DNA from: Apodemus sylvaticus
Taxonomy: Eukaryota > Chordata > Mammalia > Rodentia > Muridae
NCBI RefSeq assembly: GCF_947179515.1
Contig: NC_067474.1
Span: 93,375,324 to 93,439,323 of the forward strand
Length of the DNA stretch: 64,000 nt
Direction: 5' to 3'
This document shows positions 1 through 10,427 of this stretch, piece by piece. Under the pieces are notes generated by a model. It was not told where the DNA came from, searched no databases, and saw only the letters and a list, made by a program, of their open reading frames with translations. Position 1 is the first letter of the stretch; every line of letters starts with the position of its first letter. A program made the position numbers and the translations under genes.

Positions 1-174
1 CACATCACAGAGCAAGTGCAAGCAGAAAAAGCAGGAAACATAGGCCAAGTAAAATGTTCAAAGGTTAATCCCTAGAGATCTACTTTTTCTAGTTAAGATC
101 TACCAGACTGATAAAATCATGCCATAAGGAGACAAATAGTTAAAAGCATGATTTAAAGCCATAACATAAGCATC
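1..174. other. Flanking sequence, no feature recognised
   Basis: AT-rich sequence left of an L1 fragment. No repeat family, open frame with recognisable protein, or RNA gene is seen. Confidence 0.4.
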
Positions 175-436
175 TATGAACATAGTGGAGCATGTATCCT
201 TATTACATGCTGTGGAATCCTCTGAGTATATGCCCAGGAGTGGTAGCAGGGTCCTCCGGAAGTGTTGTGCCCAGTTTTCTGAGGAACCACCGGGCTGATT
301 TCCAGAGTTGGTGTACCAGCTTGCAACTCCACCAGCAGTGGAGGAGTATTCCTTTTTCTCCACATCCTCTCCAAAACCTGCTGTCTCCTGAGTTTTTAAT
401 CTTAGCCATTCTGACTGGTGTGAGGTGAAATCTCAA
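175..436 (-). mobile_element. L1 ORF2 3' segment, inverted half of a twin-primed L1
   Basis: Read on the minus strand this encodes the conserved C-terminal part of L1 ORF2, including HLTPVRMAKIKNSGDSR and a zinc-knuckle-like WRGCGEKGILLHCWWSC. It breaks off at about 175, just after the motif for CSTMF. It lies head to head with the sense 3' end starting near 437. About 95 bp of L1 is missing between the two halves. That arrangement is the known signature of twin priming during L1 insertion. The segment is decayed and non-coding. No convincing TSD was found. Confidence 0.85.
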
Positions 437-835
437 GGTTGTACTGTTCAGCCATTAGAAACAATGAATTCATGAAAGTCTTAGACAAATGGATGGAGCT
501 GGAGAACATCATCCTAAGTGAGGTAAACCAGTCTCAAAAGATCACTCATGGTATGCACTCACTGATTAGCGGATATTAGCCTAGAAACTTGTAATGCCCA
601 AGACATAATCCACATATCAATGATGTCCAAGAAGAAGGAAGGAGTGGCCCCTGGTTCTGGAAAGGCTCAGTGTAGCTGTGTAGGGCAATACCAGAACAGG
701 GAAGTGGGAAGGGGTAGATGGGGGAACAGGGGGAGGGAAGAGGGCTTATGGGACTTTGGGGGAGTGGGGAGCCAGAAAAGGGGAAATCATTTAGAATGTA
801 AATAAATAATATATCGAATAAAAAAATAAAAAATA
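437..835 (+). mobile_element. L1 3' end (end of ORF2, 3' UTR, A-rich tail)
   Basis: The sense half of the inverted L1. It starts in the ORF2 terminus (SAIRNNEFMK-like, ending near 580) and runs through the family's G-rich 3' UTR tract at about 690-780. It ends in AATATATCGAATAAAA and an A-rich tail. The same 3' UTR is found at 14232-14485, 14502-14767, 15605-15897, 33616-33696 and 52349-52608. Confidence 0.9.
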
Positions 836-1279
836 ACCATCTAGTTATTATAACCAATGAACATATTAGGCATAGAAGGCGAGGAATAGGAATCAATTAA
901 ATTAGTAATGTTGCTGAATCTTCATACAAAATTGCCTAAGAAGGTAATTTAATAATAAAAGATTTAAACAAGTGGTGATTGCTATAGAGTAAATTAAAAA
1001 CAGCATGAAGCTTGTAAAAAAGAATGTTGACTCTAATTTGAAATAAATAGTATTTATTTTACTATTTTATAATTGCAATTTAATAGAAAAATGTAAACAA
1101 ACTAAAAAATTCTCTAACAAAACAATGATAATCTATGTAGCATGTCTTTGATAGATTAGGAAAGCAAAATATATTTGCAAGTTTTAATAGCTTGAACTCA
1201 TTAAAAACTAGTATTTTCTCAACAAAAATATCCATATAATCTTTCTGACTGAGAAATACCTGCAAAGCCATTCATGACA
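836..1279. other. AT-rich unique sequence
   Basis: No repeat family or coding signal is recognised. Short open frames here show no known domain. Confidence 0.4.
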
Positions 1280-1870
1280 AATGACTTCTATCAAGAACAT
1301 ATCAAGAACTCATACAATAGAGTGGTAAGAAGGTAACACTTAAAATAACCCACTTGAGTGTTCTAAAGATATGTCAAGGGAAATATGCAATGAAAACATA
1401 CAATTTCACTTAGCATCTAATGAATGAAAATTTACACACTGATAAGAATACAACAAACATCTGCGAAAGCAATTAAAATTCCATGTGATGAGTATGGGGG
1501 ATGACAAGATTCAGGAGACATTTCTGGGAAGAATTAAAGGTCTGTAGTCCTTTGGGGAAAGAGTTTGACAGTTTCTGACATAATTGGGTACATATTTACT
1601 AAACTGTCTAAACAATCCAATTTTAAGTGCATTTCCTCAAAAGAAATTGAATCACATGTTTATCCTATATTCTTTAGACAAATTTTCTTTTAAACTTAGT
1701 TTACAATAGCCTTAATGTAAATGCCCATCAGCTTGGGAACACAAGTAGATCATGGCGGATCCTTACATGGGAACACTACTAAGCAGTAAAATAAAACTTC
1801 TGGGTTCTGCAACAGGGGTGACAGTTTCCAGAATAATTCTGAGTAAATATAAGAGAATAAAACTCTTGAG
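1280..1870 (+). mobile_element. Ancient L1 fragment (ORF2 C-terminal region)
   Basis: Very diverged. The order of similarity follows the end of mammalian L1 ORF2: an AAGAACTCATACAAT-like block near 1300, a GGGGAAAGAGTTTGACAGTTT block at about 1555, an ATGCCCATCAGC block at 1720 and an ACTACTAAGCAGTAAAATAAAA block at about 1775. All reading frames are closed. Family assignment is by pattern only. Confidence 0.55.
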
Positions 1871-1884
1871 AAGATAGAAAATTA

Positions 1885-2274
1885 GAGCGAGAGCCCTTTA
1901 CCCAAAACTCAGGGATCATTGTGCCAAATGGGGGAGAAAGGTTATAAGAGCCAACAGAACAGAGAGTTTCTTATAAGACTGTGTCTTCAGCAAATGTGAG
2001 AAACTTCACACATGGTGAGTCAGAAACATGGCAACATAAACAACACATAACATGACATGAGCAAGAACAACAGCAGACATGCTAAGGGAAATTAAAGAAA
2101 ACACATGGGGTCTCAGTCCTATACAAAAGCAATAGGCAAGTAAGGAATGTTGTAAACAAGAGAAACAGTCTTCCCCAGGGACAAATACACTAATTATTAT
2201 TCAATACTAAATGGAGATACATACAAATGACATTATAGAAGCACAGTGTATTAATTTATTTAGAAACACAGACG
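1885..2274 (+). mobile_element. Old Lx-type L1 3' UTR, left part (split by younger L1)
   Basis: Resembles an old murid L1 3' UTR (CTCAGGGATCATTGTG block near 1910, CAGTCTTCCCCAGGGA block near 2167). It stops at 2274, where a younger L1 begins, and resumes at 14768 after that element. The 13-bp target AGAAACACAGACG (2262-2274) is repeated at 14768-14780, which shows the two parts were once contiguous. Confidence 0.6.
2262..2274. repeat. Target-site duplication, left copy (outer L1)
   Basis: AGAAACACAGACG, repeated exactly at 14768-14780 directly after the outer L1's A-rich tail. Confidence 0.9.
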
Positions 2275-2690
2275 TGAAGCCCCGCGGCCATATTCGCTGC
2301 CTGCCCAGACAGAAAAGGGTCACTAGGTACTGTATCACCCTGAGCTTTGGATCTCTGGTGGTGCAAGCAACCAGGGGTCTGCCTGCACCAAGGAACTGAG
2401 CACATATGCGGCTTGTCTGCCAACCCACCAGGCATAGGACCAGTGTCCTGCCCAGAGAGCAGCAGAGGAAGAGATTCCCTGTGGCCATATTCGCTCCCAG
2501 CCAGAACAGAAAAGTATCACTAGGTACTGGATCACCCTGAGCTTTAGATCTCTGGAAGTGCAAAACTCTAGGGGTCTGCCTGCACTCAGGAACTGAGCAC
2601 ATAGGCGGTTCATCTGCAAGCCAGTCCATCTCGGGACCTGTGCCCTATGTGAGAATCAACAGAGGGAGTGACCCCCACCACACCATCTTA
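2275..2690 (+). repeat. L1 5' UTR monomers, type 1 (about 198 bp, about 2 copies)
   Basis: Tandem units in the outer L1 5' UTR. The marker CCATATTCGCT recurs at about 2288 and 2485, and a decayed form CCATCTTAGCT at about 2683, a spacing of 197-198 bp. Other shared blocks are CACTAGGTACTG and GGGGTCTGCCTGCA. Tandem 5' monomers act as promoters in mouse L1; by analogy this is the old promoter. It is not alike in sequence to the monomers of the L1s at 7984 and 46159. Confidence 0.75.
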
Positions 2691-2925
2691 GCTCCATAAC
2701 AGAGCAGACAGAGAACACCTGGTTGACCTTAACAACCTAAGTATAACATTGCTTGAGGCAAGACTGAGCAGGCCTCCAAAGGCACAAAAGAGGAAGGCAG
2801 CATATCAGTAATCTGTGCCCGAGGAAACCCAGTCATTTAGTGTTGCAGGAATGACCTTAAAGATCCACAGTAGGTTGAAGCACCAGCCAGTGACAATAAG
2901 ACCATCTAACACCCGGGAGAACTAG

Positions 2926-4110
2926 ATGGCTAAAGGCAAACATAGGAATGTTACTAACAGAAACCAAGGCATTATGGCAGCATCTGAACCCAATTCTCTA
3001 ACAATAGCAAGTCCAGGATACCACAACACACCAGAAAAACAAGACTTGGATTTAAAATCACTGGTCATGATGCTGGTACAGGAACACATGAAGGACATAC
3101 TTAAAGAAATTCGGGAGAAAATGGATCAAAAATTAGAAGCCCTTACAAAGGAAATACAAAAAACATTGAAAGAAATTCAGGAGAATTGAAAAGCCAATAA
3201 GGAGGAAACGCAAAAATCACTTAAAGAAATACAGGAGAACTTTGATCAACAGGCAGAAGTCATGAAAAAGGAAACACAAAAATCTCTTAAAGAATTACAG
3301 GAAAACACAAACAAGCAAATGACGGAACTGAGCAAAAATTTCCAGGATCTTAAAACAGAAGTAGAAACAACTAAGAAAGCACAAAGGGAGACAACTTTGG
3401 AGATAGAAAACCATGGGAAGAAATCAGGGACCATAGACTCAAATATCAAGAACAGAATACAAGAGATAGAAGACAGAATCTCAGATGCTGAAGATACCAT
3501 AGAAACCATGGACTCAACAGTTAAAGAAAATGCAAAAAGCTTGCAACCAAAAACATCCAGGAAATCCAGGACACAATGAGAAAGCCAAATCTAAGGATTA
3601 TAGGCATTGATGAGAGTGAAGATTTACAACTTAAAGGGCCAGCAAATATCTTCAACAAAATTATGGAAGAAAACTTCCCTAACCTAAAGAGAGAGATGCC
3701 CATGAATATACAAGAAGCCTACAGAACTCCAAACCAGACTGGACCAGAACAGAAATACCTCCCATCACATAATAATCAAAACCCTAAATGTACTAAACAA
3801 AGAATGAATACTAAGGGCAGTAAGAGAAAAAGGGCAAGTAACATATAAAGGAAGACCTATCAGAATTACACCAGATTTCTCACCAGAGACCATGAAAGCT
3901 AGAAGATCCTGGGCGGAGCTCATGCAGACTCTAAGAGAACACAAATGCCAGCCGAGACTCTCAATGACTATAGGTGGAGAAACCAAGATATTCCATGACA
4001 AAAACAAATTTGCACAATATCTTTCCACAAACCCAGCCCTACAAAGGATAATAGGGGGGAAACACCAGTACAACAAGGGAAACTATACCCTGGGAAAAGC
4101 AGGATATTAA
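2926..4110 (+). pseudogene. L1 ORF1 (RNA-binding coiled-coil protein), disrupted
   Basis: In intact L1 this protein trimerises through a long coiled coil, coats L1 RNA in the cytoplasm and is needed for retrotransposition. The start is ATG at 2926 (MAKGKHRNVTNRNQ, shared with the copies at 9162 and 25203). The coiled coil, with repeats like QKSLKE(I/L)QEN, runs from about 3050 to 3500. The RRM follows (LRIIGIDESEDLQLKGPANIF, about 3594-3655), then the C-terminal domain (MKARRSWAELMQTLREH, from 3892), ending at 4110. A stop codon falls at 3187-3189, and frameshifts near 3540-3580, 3740 and 3850 split the remainder. No functional product is expected. Assignment to ORF1 is secure. Confidence 0.93.
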
Positions 4111-4695
4111 GCTTCTTTCATCAAACCCAAAGAAGGTAACCACACACATATAAAATTAAAATCAAAAATGATAAGAAGCAATAACCACTACTCCTTGATA
4201 TCTCTTAACATCAATGGACTCAATTCCCAAATAAAAAGACATAGACTAACAGACTGGTTACGTTAAAAAGACCCTACATTTTGCTGCATACAGGAAACAC
4301 ACCTCAGTGTCAAAGACAAAAACTACCTTAGAGTAAAAGGCTGGAAGACAATTCTACAAGCATATGTTTGCAGGAAACAAGCCAGAGTTGCCATTCTAAT
4401 ATCAGATAAAATTGACTTTCAACCTAATGTCATCAAAAGACACATGAAAGGTCAATTCTTGCTGGTCAATGGAAAAATCCAACAAGAAGAACTCCCAATC
4501 CTGAACATCTATGGCCCAAATACAAAGGTGCCCTCATTCATAAAAGAAACTTTACTAAAGCTCAAAGCACACATTGCACCTAACACAATAATTGTGGGTG
4601 ACTTCAACACTCCACTCTCCCCAATGGACCAATCAGGAAAACAGAAACTAAAAAGGGAGACAGTGAAACTAATTGAAGCTTTGGACCAATTGGAG

Positions 4696-4711
4696 TATAT
4701 ATATATATATA
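4696..4711. repeat. (TA)n run inside L1 ORF2
   Basis: A short TA microsatellite grown from the ATATATATAGA of the ORF2 endonuclease region. The same site is expanded to about 40 bp in the minus-strand L1 (23368-23409). Confidence 0.8.
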
Positions 4712-7460
4712 AACTTTTCATCCTAAAGCAAAAGAATATAACTTTTTCTCAGTACCTCATGGTACCTTCTCAAAAATAGATCATATAGTTGGTCACAAGA
4801 CAGACCTCAACAAATATAAGAAGATTAAAATGATCCCATGCCTCCTATCAGATCACTATGGAGTAAAAGTGGTCTTTAAAAACAACAGAAAGTCCACATA
4901 CACATGGAAACTGAACAATACTCTACTCAATGATAACTTGGTCAAGGACGAAATAAAGAAAGAAATCAAAGATTTCTTAGAATTTAATGAAAATGAAGGC
5001 ACAACATACACAAATCTATGGGACACAATGAAAGCGGAACTAAGACGAAAACTCATAGCTTTGTGTGCCTCTAAAAAGAAATTCGAGAGATCATACAATA
5101 GAAGATTAACAGAACAACTGAAAGCCCTGGAACAAAAAGCAGCTAATTCACCCAGGAGGAGAAGAAGACAGGAAATCATCAAACTCAGGGCTGAAATCAA
5201 TCAAGTAGAAACCAAGAGAACCATACAAAGAATAAATAAAACTAAAAGCTGGTTCTTTGAAAAAATCAACAAGATAGATAAACCCTTAGCTAGACTAACC
5301 AAAGGACACAGAGAAAGTATCCAAATTAAGAAAATTAGAAATGAAAATGGAGATATTACAACAGAAACCAAGGAAATTCAAAAAATCAACAGATCCTACT
5401 ACAAAAACCTGTACTCAACACAACTGCAGAATCTGGAGGAAATGGACATTTTCTTTGACAGATACCAAATACCAAAATTAAACCAGGATAAAATAGACCA
5501 TCTAAACAGACCCATAAGCCCTAAAGAAATAGAAGGGGTCATAGATAGGCTTCCAACCATAAAAAGCACAGGACCAGATGGATTCAGTGCAGAATTCTAT
5601 CAGACCTTCAAAGAAGACTTAACACCAATACTCTTCAAACTTTTCCACCAAATAGAAACAGAAGGAACACTACCCAACTCCTTCTTCAAAGCCACTATTA
5701 CACTGATACCAAAACCACACAAAGATCCAACTAAGAAAGAGAATTTCAGGCCAATTTCCCTTATGAATATCAATGCAAAAATACTAAATAAAAATCTTGC
5801 CCACCGAATCCAAGAACACATCAAAATGACCATCCACCATGATCAAGTTGGTTTCATCCCAGGGATGCAGGGATGGTTCAATATAAGGAAATCCATAAAT
5901 GTTATACACTACATAAACAAACTCAAAGAAAAAAACTACATGATCATTTCATTAGACACTGAAAAAGCATTTGACAAAATTCAGCACCCTTTCATGCTAA
6001 AAGTCTTGGAAAGGACAGGAATTCAAGGCCCATACCTAAACATAGTATACAGCAAACCGGTAGCCAACATCAAACTAAATGGACAGAAACTTGAAGCAAT
6101 CCCACTAAAATCAGGGACTAGACAAGGCTGCCCTCTCTCTCCATATCTTTTCAATATAGTTCTTGAAGTCCTAGCTAGAGCAATTAGACAACATAAGGAA
6201 GTCAAAGAGATACAAATTGGAAAGGAAGAAGTCAAACTATGACTATTTGCAGATGATATGATAGTATACTTAAGTAACCCTAAAAACTCTACTAGAGAAC
6301 TCCTACAGCTGATAAACAACTTCAGCAAAGTGGCTGGCTACAAAATCAACACAAGCAAATCAGTAGCCTTTATATATTCAAAGGACAAGCAGGCTGGAAA
6401 GAAATTAGGGAAATGATTCCCTTCACAATAGTGACAAACAGCATAAAGGATATTGGGGTGACTAACCAAACAAGTGAAAGACCTATATGACAAGAATTTC
6501 AGATCTCTGAAGAAGGAAATAGAAGAAGATCTAAGAAAATGGAAAAATCTTCCATCCTCGTGGATTGGCAGGATTAATATAGTTAAAATGGCCATCTTGC
6601 CAAAGGCAATCTACAGATTCAATGCTATTCCCATAAAATCCAAACGCAGTTCTTCATAGAGCTAGAAAGAGCAATTCTCAAATTCATCTGGAATAACAAA
6701 AAACCCAGGATAGCTAAAACTATTCTCAACAGTAAAAGAACTTCAGGGGGATTCAGTATCCCAGACTTTAAACTTTACTACAGAGCAATAGTGATAAAAA
6801 CTGCATGGTATTGGTACAATGTCAGGCAAGTGGATCAATGGAATAGGATTGAAGACCCAGAAATGAACCAACACACCTATGGTCACTTGGTCTTCGACAA
6901 AGGAGCTGAAAGCATCCAGTGGAAAAAAGATAGTCTTTTCAACAAATGGTGCTGGCTCAATTGGAGGTCAGCATGCAGAAAAATGTGAATCAATCCATTC
7001 TTACCTCCTTGTACTAAGCTTAACTCCAAATGGATCAAGGAACTCCACGTAAAATCTGACACACTGAAACTAATAGAAAAGAAACTGGGGAAGACCCTTG
7101 AGGACATGGGCACAGGGGAAAAGTTCCTGAATAGAACACCAATAGCTTATACTCTAAGATCAAGAATTGACAAATGAGACCTCATAAAACTACAAAGTTT
7201 CTGTAAGGCAAAGGACACTGTCAAAAGGACAAAACATCAACCAACAGATTGGCAAAGGATCTTCACCAACCCTAAATCCGACAGAGGGCTAATATCAAAT
7301 ATATACAAAGAACTCAAGAAGGTAGAACCCAGAGAACCAAATAACCCCATTAAAAGTGGGGTATGGAGCTAAACAAAGAATTTTCACATGAAGAACTTCG
7401 GAGGGCTGAGAAACACCATAAGAAATGTTCAACATCATTAATCACTAGGGAAATGCAAAT

Positions 7461-7493
7461 CAATTTTAGTATATATGCTGCCGAAGCGAGCAC
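7461..7493 (-). pseudogene. U6 snRNA 5'-end fragment, tailless retropseudogene
   Basis: Read on the minus strand, this matches the first 33 nt of U6 snRNA (starting GTGCTCGCTTCGGCAGC) at 32 of 33 positions as I recall the U6 sequence. It has no A tail and no further U6 sequence. It is flanked by a 15-bp direct repeat GGAAATGCAAATCAA at 7449-7463 and 7495-7509, exactly within the L1 ORF2 sequence it splits. The last three bases of the left repeat (CAA, 7461-7463) overlap the U6 match, as expected if the nicked target primed inside U6 at UUG (nt 31-33). One extra base (7494) sits at the 5' junction. Not a functional U6 gene, since the promoter and most of the RNA are absent. Confidence 0.88.
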
Positions 7494-7967
7494 AGGAAAT
7501 GCAAATCAAAACAACCCTGAGATTTCACCTCACACCAGTCAGAATGGCTAAATTTAAAAACTCAGGAGGTAGCAGGTGTTGGTGAGGATGTGGAGAAAGA
7601 GGAAGACTCCTCCACTGCTGGTGGGATTGCATCATGGTGCAACCACTTTGGAAATCAGTCTGGCGGTTCCTCGGAACTGGGCATGACACTTCCTGAGGAC
7701 CCTGTTATACCACTCCTGGGCATATATACAGAGGATTCTTCACCATGCAATAAGGACATATGCTCCACTATGTTCATAGCAGCCCTATTTGTAGTAGCCA
7801 GAAGCTGGAAACAACCCAGGTGTCCTTCAACGGAAGAATGGATACAAAAATGTGGTATATTTACACAATGGAGTACTATTCAGCAATTAGAAACAATGAA
7901 TTCATGAAATTCTTAGACAAATGGATAGAGCTGGAGAACATCATACTAAGTGAGGTAACCCAGTCTC

Positions 7968-7983
7968 AAAAGATCAATCATGG
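7968..7983. repeat. Target-site duplication, left copy (nested L1)
   Basis: AAAAGATCAATCATGG, repeated at 14486-14501. Some leading As could belong to the A tail. On the opposite strand the nick site reads TTTT/GA, close to the L1 endonuclease preference TTTT/AA. Confidence 0.92.
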
Positions 7984-9161
7984 GAGACGAGCAGCAGCGG
8001 TGGCGGTGGCAGTACAGTAGTGGCTGGTCCAGCTGAAGGGCCATCAGCAGTGGAACCAAGGCGACACAGGGCCCAGTTAGGCCCTGCGCCCACGACCACT
8101 GACCTTCACTGACCAACCGGGCAGCAAGCAGCTGCGGTTTTGCCACGCCTTTCTCTGCAGGGAAGCCACTTCAGAACTCGGCCTCCCGCCAGTCAGGAGA
8201 GGCTGACCTCCATATTGGTTTCAGACTCCAGAGACATCAGACAGACTGAGGTACACAAACATAATCCGAGGCCAACACTGAGGGGGTCTGAGCCCGATGG
8301 GCGTTGGCCTGCGCCCAGGCCCTGGGCTGTCCAGGGGGCTATCTGGGCGCCAACCCAGCCAGGAGGTTTTTTGCTGGGGCCTGCGCGCCCTGCCATTTTG
8401 CCTGCAGGACTACAGAGAGCTCTAGGGAGCAGAGCCTTAACAGGCATAGCCTGAGGCTAACAAAGCGGGGGTCTAGGACCCAAAAGGTACAGGACTGACC
8501 CCAAGAACTGGGCAGCTGGGTGGGCCATCTGTGAATCAACCCGCCCAGGAGGTTGTTAGCACAGCAGACTCTCCCGGCGCTTTCAGGGAGCGCGGGCGCG
8601 CACGCCCGCCATCCTAGTCACCTGGCGGACCCAATTAACAGTCATAGTCCTAGGGAAACTTTGCTCGGACCTTGGCCCCCCAGGCTTTTGCCTGGACTCA
8701 GGGCCTGGGCGGCCAGGCTAACCTTGTGTGCGCCAGCCCGGTTGGGGGATCAGCTGCCCAGCAGAGTGAGCAGAACACAGGGGAGGTCCCGGCAGCATAC
8801 ACCCTTTGCACTCCCTGGGGGTGCACACGGGCTCCATCTGGTCCACAGACACAATCTGGGGCAAGGCCTCAGGCTGAAGCCCTCAGCTCAACTCTCTCCG
8901 CTTCCGGATCCAGATCAGCCTGGGTGGCCGCACCACATCTCCAGGTCCTGCAAGAGGCTAGCTGGGCTTCCGGGCGGCCAGCTGGGAGAAGTCAATGTGC
9001 TCCAGTGAATCCAGCGGGCCCCGGGTGAACAGCCTGGGCAGCAGCACCCTGTCTACAGGCAGTGCAGGGGGTAAGCTGTGCACCAGAGGCCAACGGGGAA
9101 GGCGCAGCTTGCACTGGTGAGTCCAGCACTGACAAGACCAAGTAACACCAGTGAGAACTAG
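7984..9161 (+). promoter_or_regulatory. L1 5' UTR, monomer type 2 plus tether type 2
   Basis: GC-rich 5' UTR that should hold the L1 internal promoter. After a leader with GCAGC/GGTGGC repeats, three degenerate units begin near 8260, 8445 and 8643, a spacing of about 185-198 bp. They are marked by CATA(A/G)xxCxxAGGC and AGGAGGTT(T/G)TT. A CpG-dense patch lies at about 8572-8613. The sequence is shared with the L1 at 46159 up to CACAATCTGGGGCAA (about 8849-8864). After that point it instead matches the tether of the minus-strand L1 (25204-25479). Promoter activity is inferred from family knowledge, not seen. Confidence 0.7.
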
Positions 9162-10368
9162 ATGGCAAAAGGCAAACGCAGGAACGTCACTAACAGAAAT
9201 CAAGGCAATATGGCAACATCTGAACCCAATTCTCCTCTACCAGCATGTCCTGGATACCCCATCACACCAGTAAAACAAGATTTGTATTTAAAATCACTGG
9301 TCATGATGCTGGTACAGGAACACATGAAGGACATACTTAAAGAAATTCAGGAGAAAATGCATCAAAAGTTAGAAGCCCTTGCAAGGGAAACACAAAAATC
9401 ATTGAAAGAAATCCAGGAGAATACAAAAGCCAACAATGAGGAAACGCAAAAAAACACTTAAAGAAATACAGGAGAACTTTGGTCAACAGGGTGAGGTCAT
9501 GAAAGAGGAAACACAAAAATCTCTTAAAGAATTACAGGAAAGCACAAACAAGCAAGTGAAGGGGCTAAGCAAAACCATCCAGGATCTAAAATCAGAAGTA
9601 GAAACAACTAAGAAAACTCAAAGGGAGAAAACTTTGGAGATAGAAAGCCTTGGGAAGAAATCAGGGGACAGAGATGCAAATATTAACAATAGAATACAAG
9701 AGATAGAAGAAAGAATCTCAGATGCTGAAGATTCCATAGAAACCATGGACTCAACAGTTAAAGAAAATGCAAAATGCAAAAAGCTTGTAACCCAAAATAT
9801 CCAGGAAATCCAAGACACAATGAGAAGACCAAACCTAAGGATTATAGGCATAGATGAGAGTGATGATTTACAACTTAAAGGGCCAGCAAATATCTTCAAT
9901 AAAATTATGGAAGAAAACTTCCCTAACCTAAAGAGAGAGATGCCCATGAATATACAAGAAGCCTACAAAACTCCAAACAGACTGGACCAGAACAGAAATA
10001 CTTCCCGTCACATAATAATCAAAACACCAAATGTTCTAAACAAGAAAAGAATATTAAAGGCAGGAAGAGAAAAAGGCCAAGTAACATATAAAGGAAGACC
10101 TATCAGAATCACAGCAGACTTTTCACCTGAGACTATGAAGGCTAGAAGGTCCTGGGCAGATCTCATGTAGACTCTAAGAGAACACAAATGCCAACCAAAA
10201 CTACTATATCCAGCAAAACTGTCAATCAACATAGATGGAGAAACTAAGATATTTCATGACAAAACCAAGTTTACCCAATATCTATCCACAAACCCAGCCC
10301 TACAAAGGATAATAGGAGGAAAACACCAATACAAGGAGGGAAACTTCACCCTGGAAAAAGCAAGATAG
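9162..10368 (+). pseudogene. L1 ORF1, one frameshift and one stop
   Basis: The RNA-binding chaperone of L1. It starts MAKGKRRNVTNRNQ at 9162. The coiled coil has repeated QKSLKE(I/L)QE(N/S) units. The RRM is at about 9832-9900 (LRIIGIDESDDLQLKGPANIF), followed by the C-terminal domain (FSPETMKARRSWADLM, about 10120-10167). An A-run near 9447-9455 has gained one base, shifting the frame, and the rest continues in another frame (9436-10170). A TAG at 10168-10170 truncates the C-terminal domain. The original stop is the TAG at 10366-10368, giving a parental length near 400 residues. Two lesions only, so fairly young. Confidence 0.94.
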
Positions 10369-10427
10369 TAACCTTTCATCAAACCCAAAAGAAGTTAAGC
10401 AATCAAATTTAAAAAATAACGTCAAAA

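Larger units (their letters stand above)
2275..7983 (+). mobile_element. Outer L1, 5' portion (5' UTR, ORF1, most of ORF2)
   Basis: Nearly full-length L1 whose 3' end (14502-14767) is separated from this part by a second L1 inserted at 7984. A 5' UTR with about 198-bp tandem units (2275-2690) is followed by a short tether, then ORF1 (2926-4110) and ORF2 (from 4168). Both frames carry many stops and shifts, so the copy is dead. It is the oldest of the four large L1s in the window by damage, and it also hosts a U6 snRNA fragment at 7461-7493. Confidence 0.92.
4168..7983 (+). pseudogene. L1 ORF2 (endonuclease/reverse transcriptase), disrupted and interrupted
   Basis: Intact ORF2 nicks DNA with an AP-like endonuclease and reverse-transcribes L1 RNA at the nick. 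The start is ATG at 4168 (SLNINGLN motif). A TAA lies at 4264-4266. A TA run at about 4696-4711 disrupts the LDLTDIYRTF region. The largest open piece, 4830-6242, spans the linker and palm up to LEAIPLKSGTRQGCPLSPYLF; a TGA at 6240-6242 falls just before the catalytic FADDM (about 6246-6260). Further shifts follow near 6400-6480 and 6650, and stops near 6985 and 7175. A U6 fragment sits at 7461-7493. The frame is cut at 7983 by the nested L1, and its 3' end resumes at 14502. Dead copy. Confidence 0.93.

Noticed and set aside
5600..5833. Minus-strand frames antisense to L1 ORF2 throughout the window
   Set aside because: Shadow frames of the coding strand; they recur only where ORF2 is present.
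7461..7493. Functional U6 snRNA gene
   Set aside because: Only about the first third of U6 is present, with no upstream promoter elements and no T-run terminator.
8193..9028. Several GC-rich frames over 80 codons in the L1 5' UTR
   Set aside because: GC-rich DNA has few stops. The equivalent frames are not kept in the sister 5' UTR at 46159-47214, so coding is not supported.
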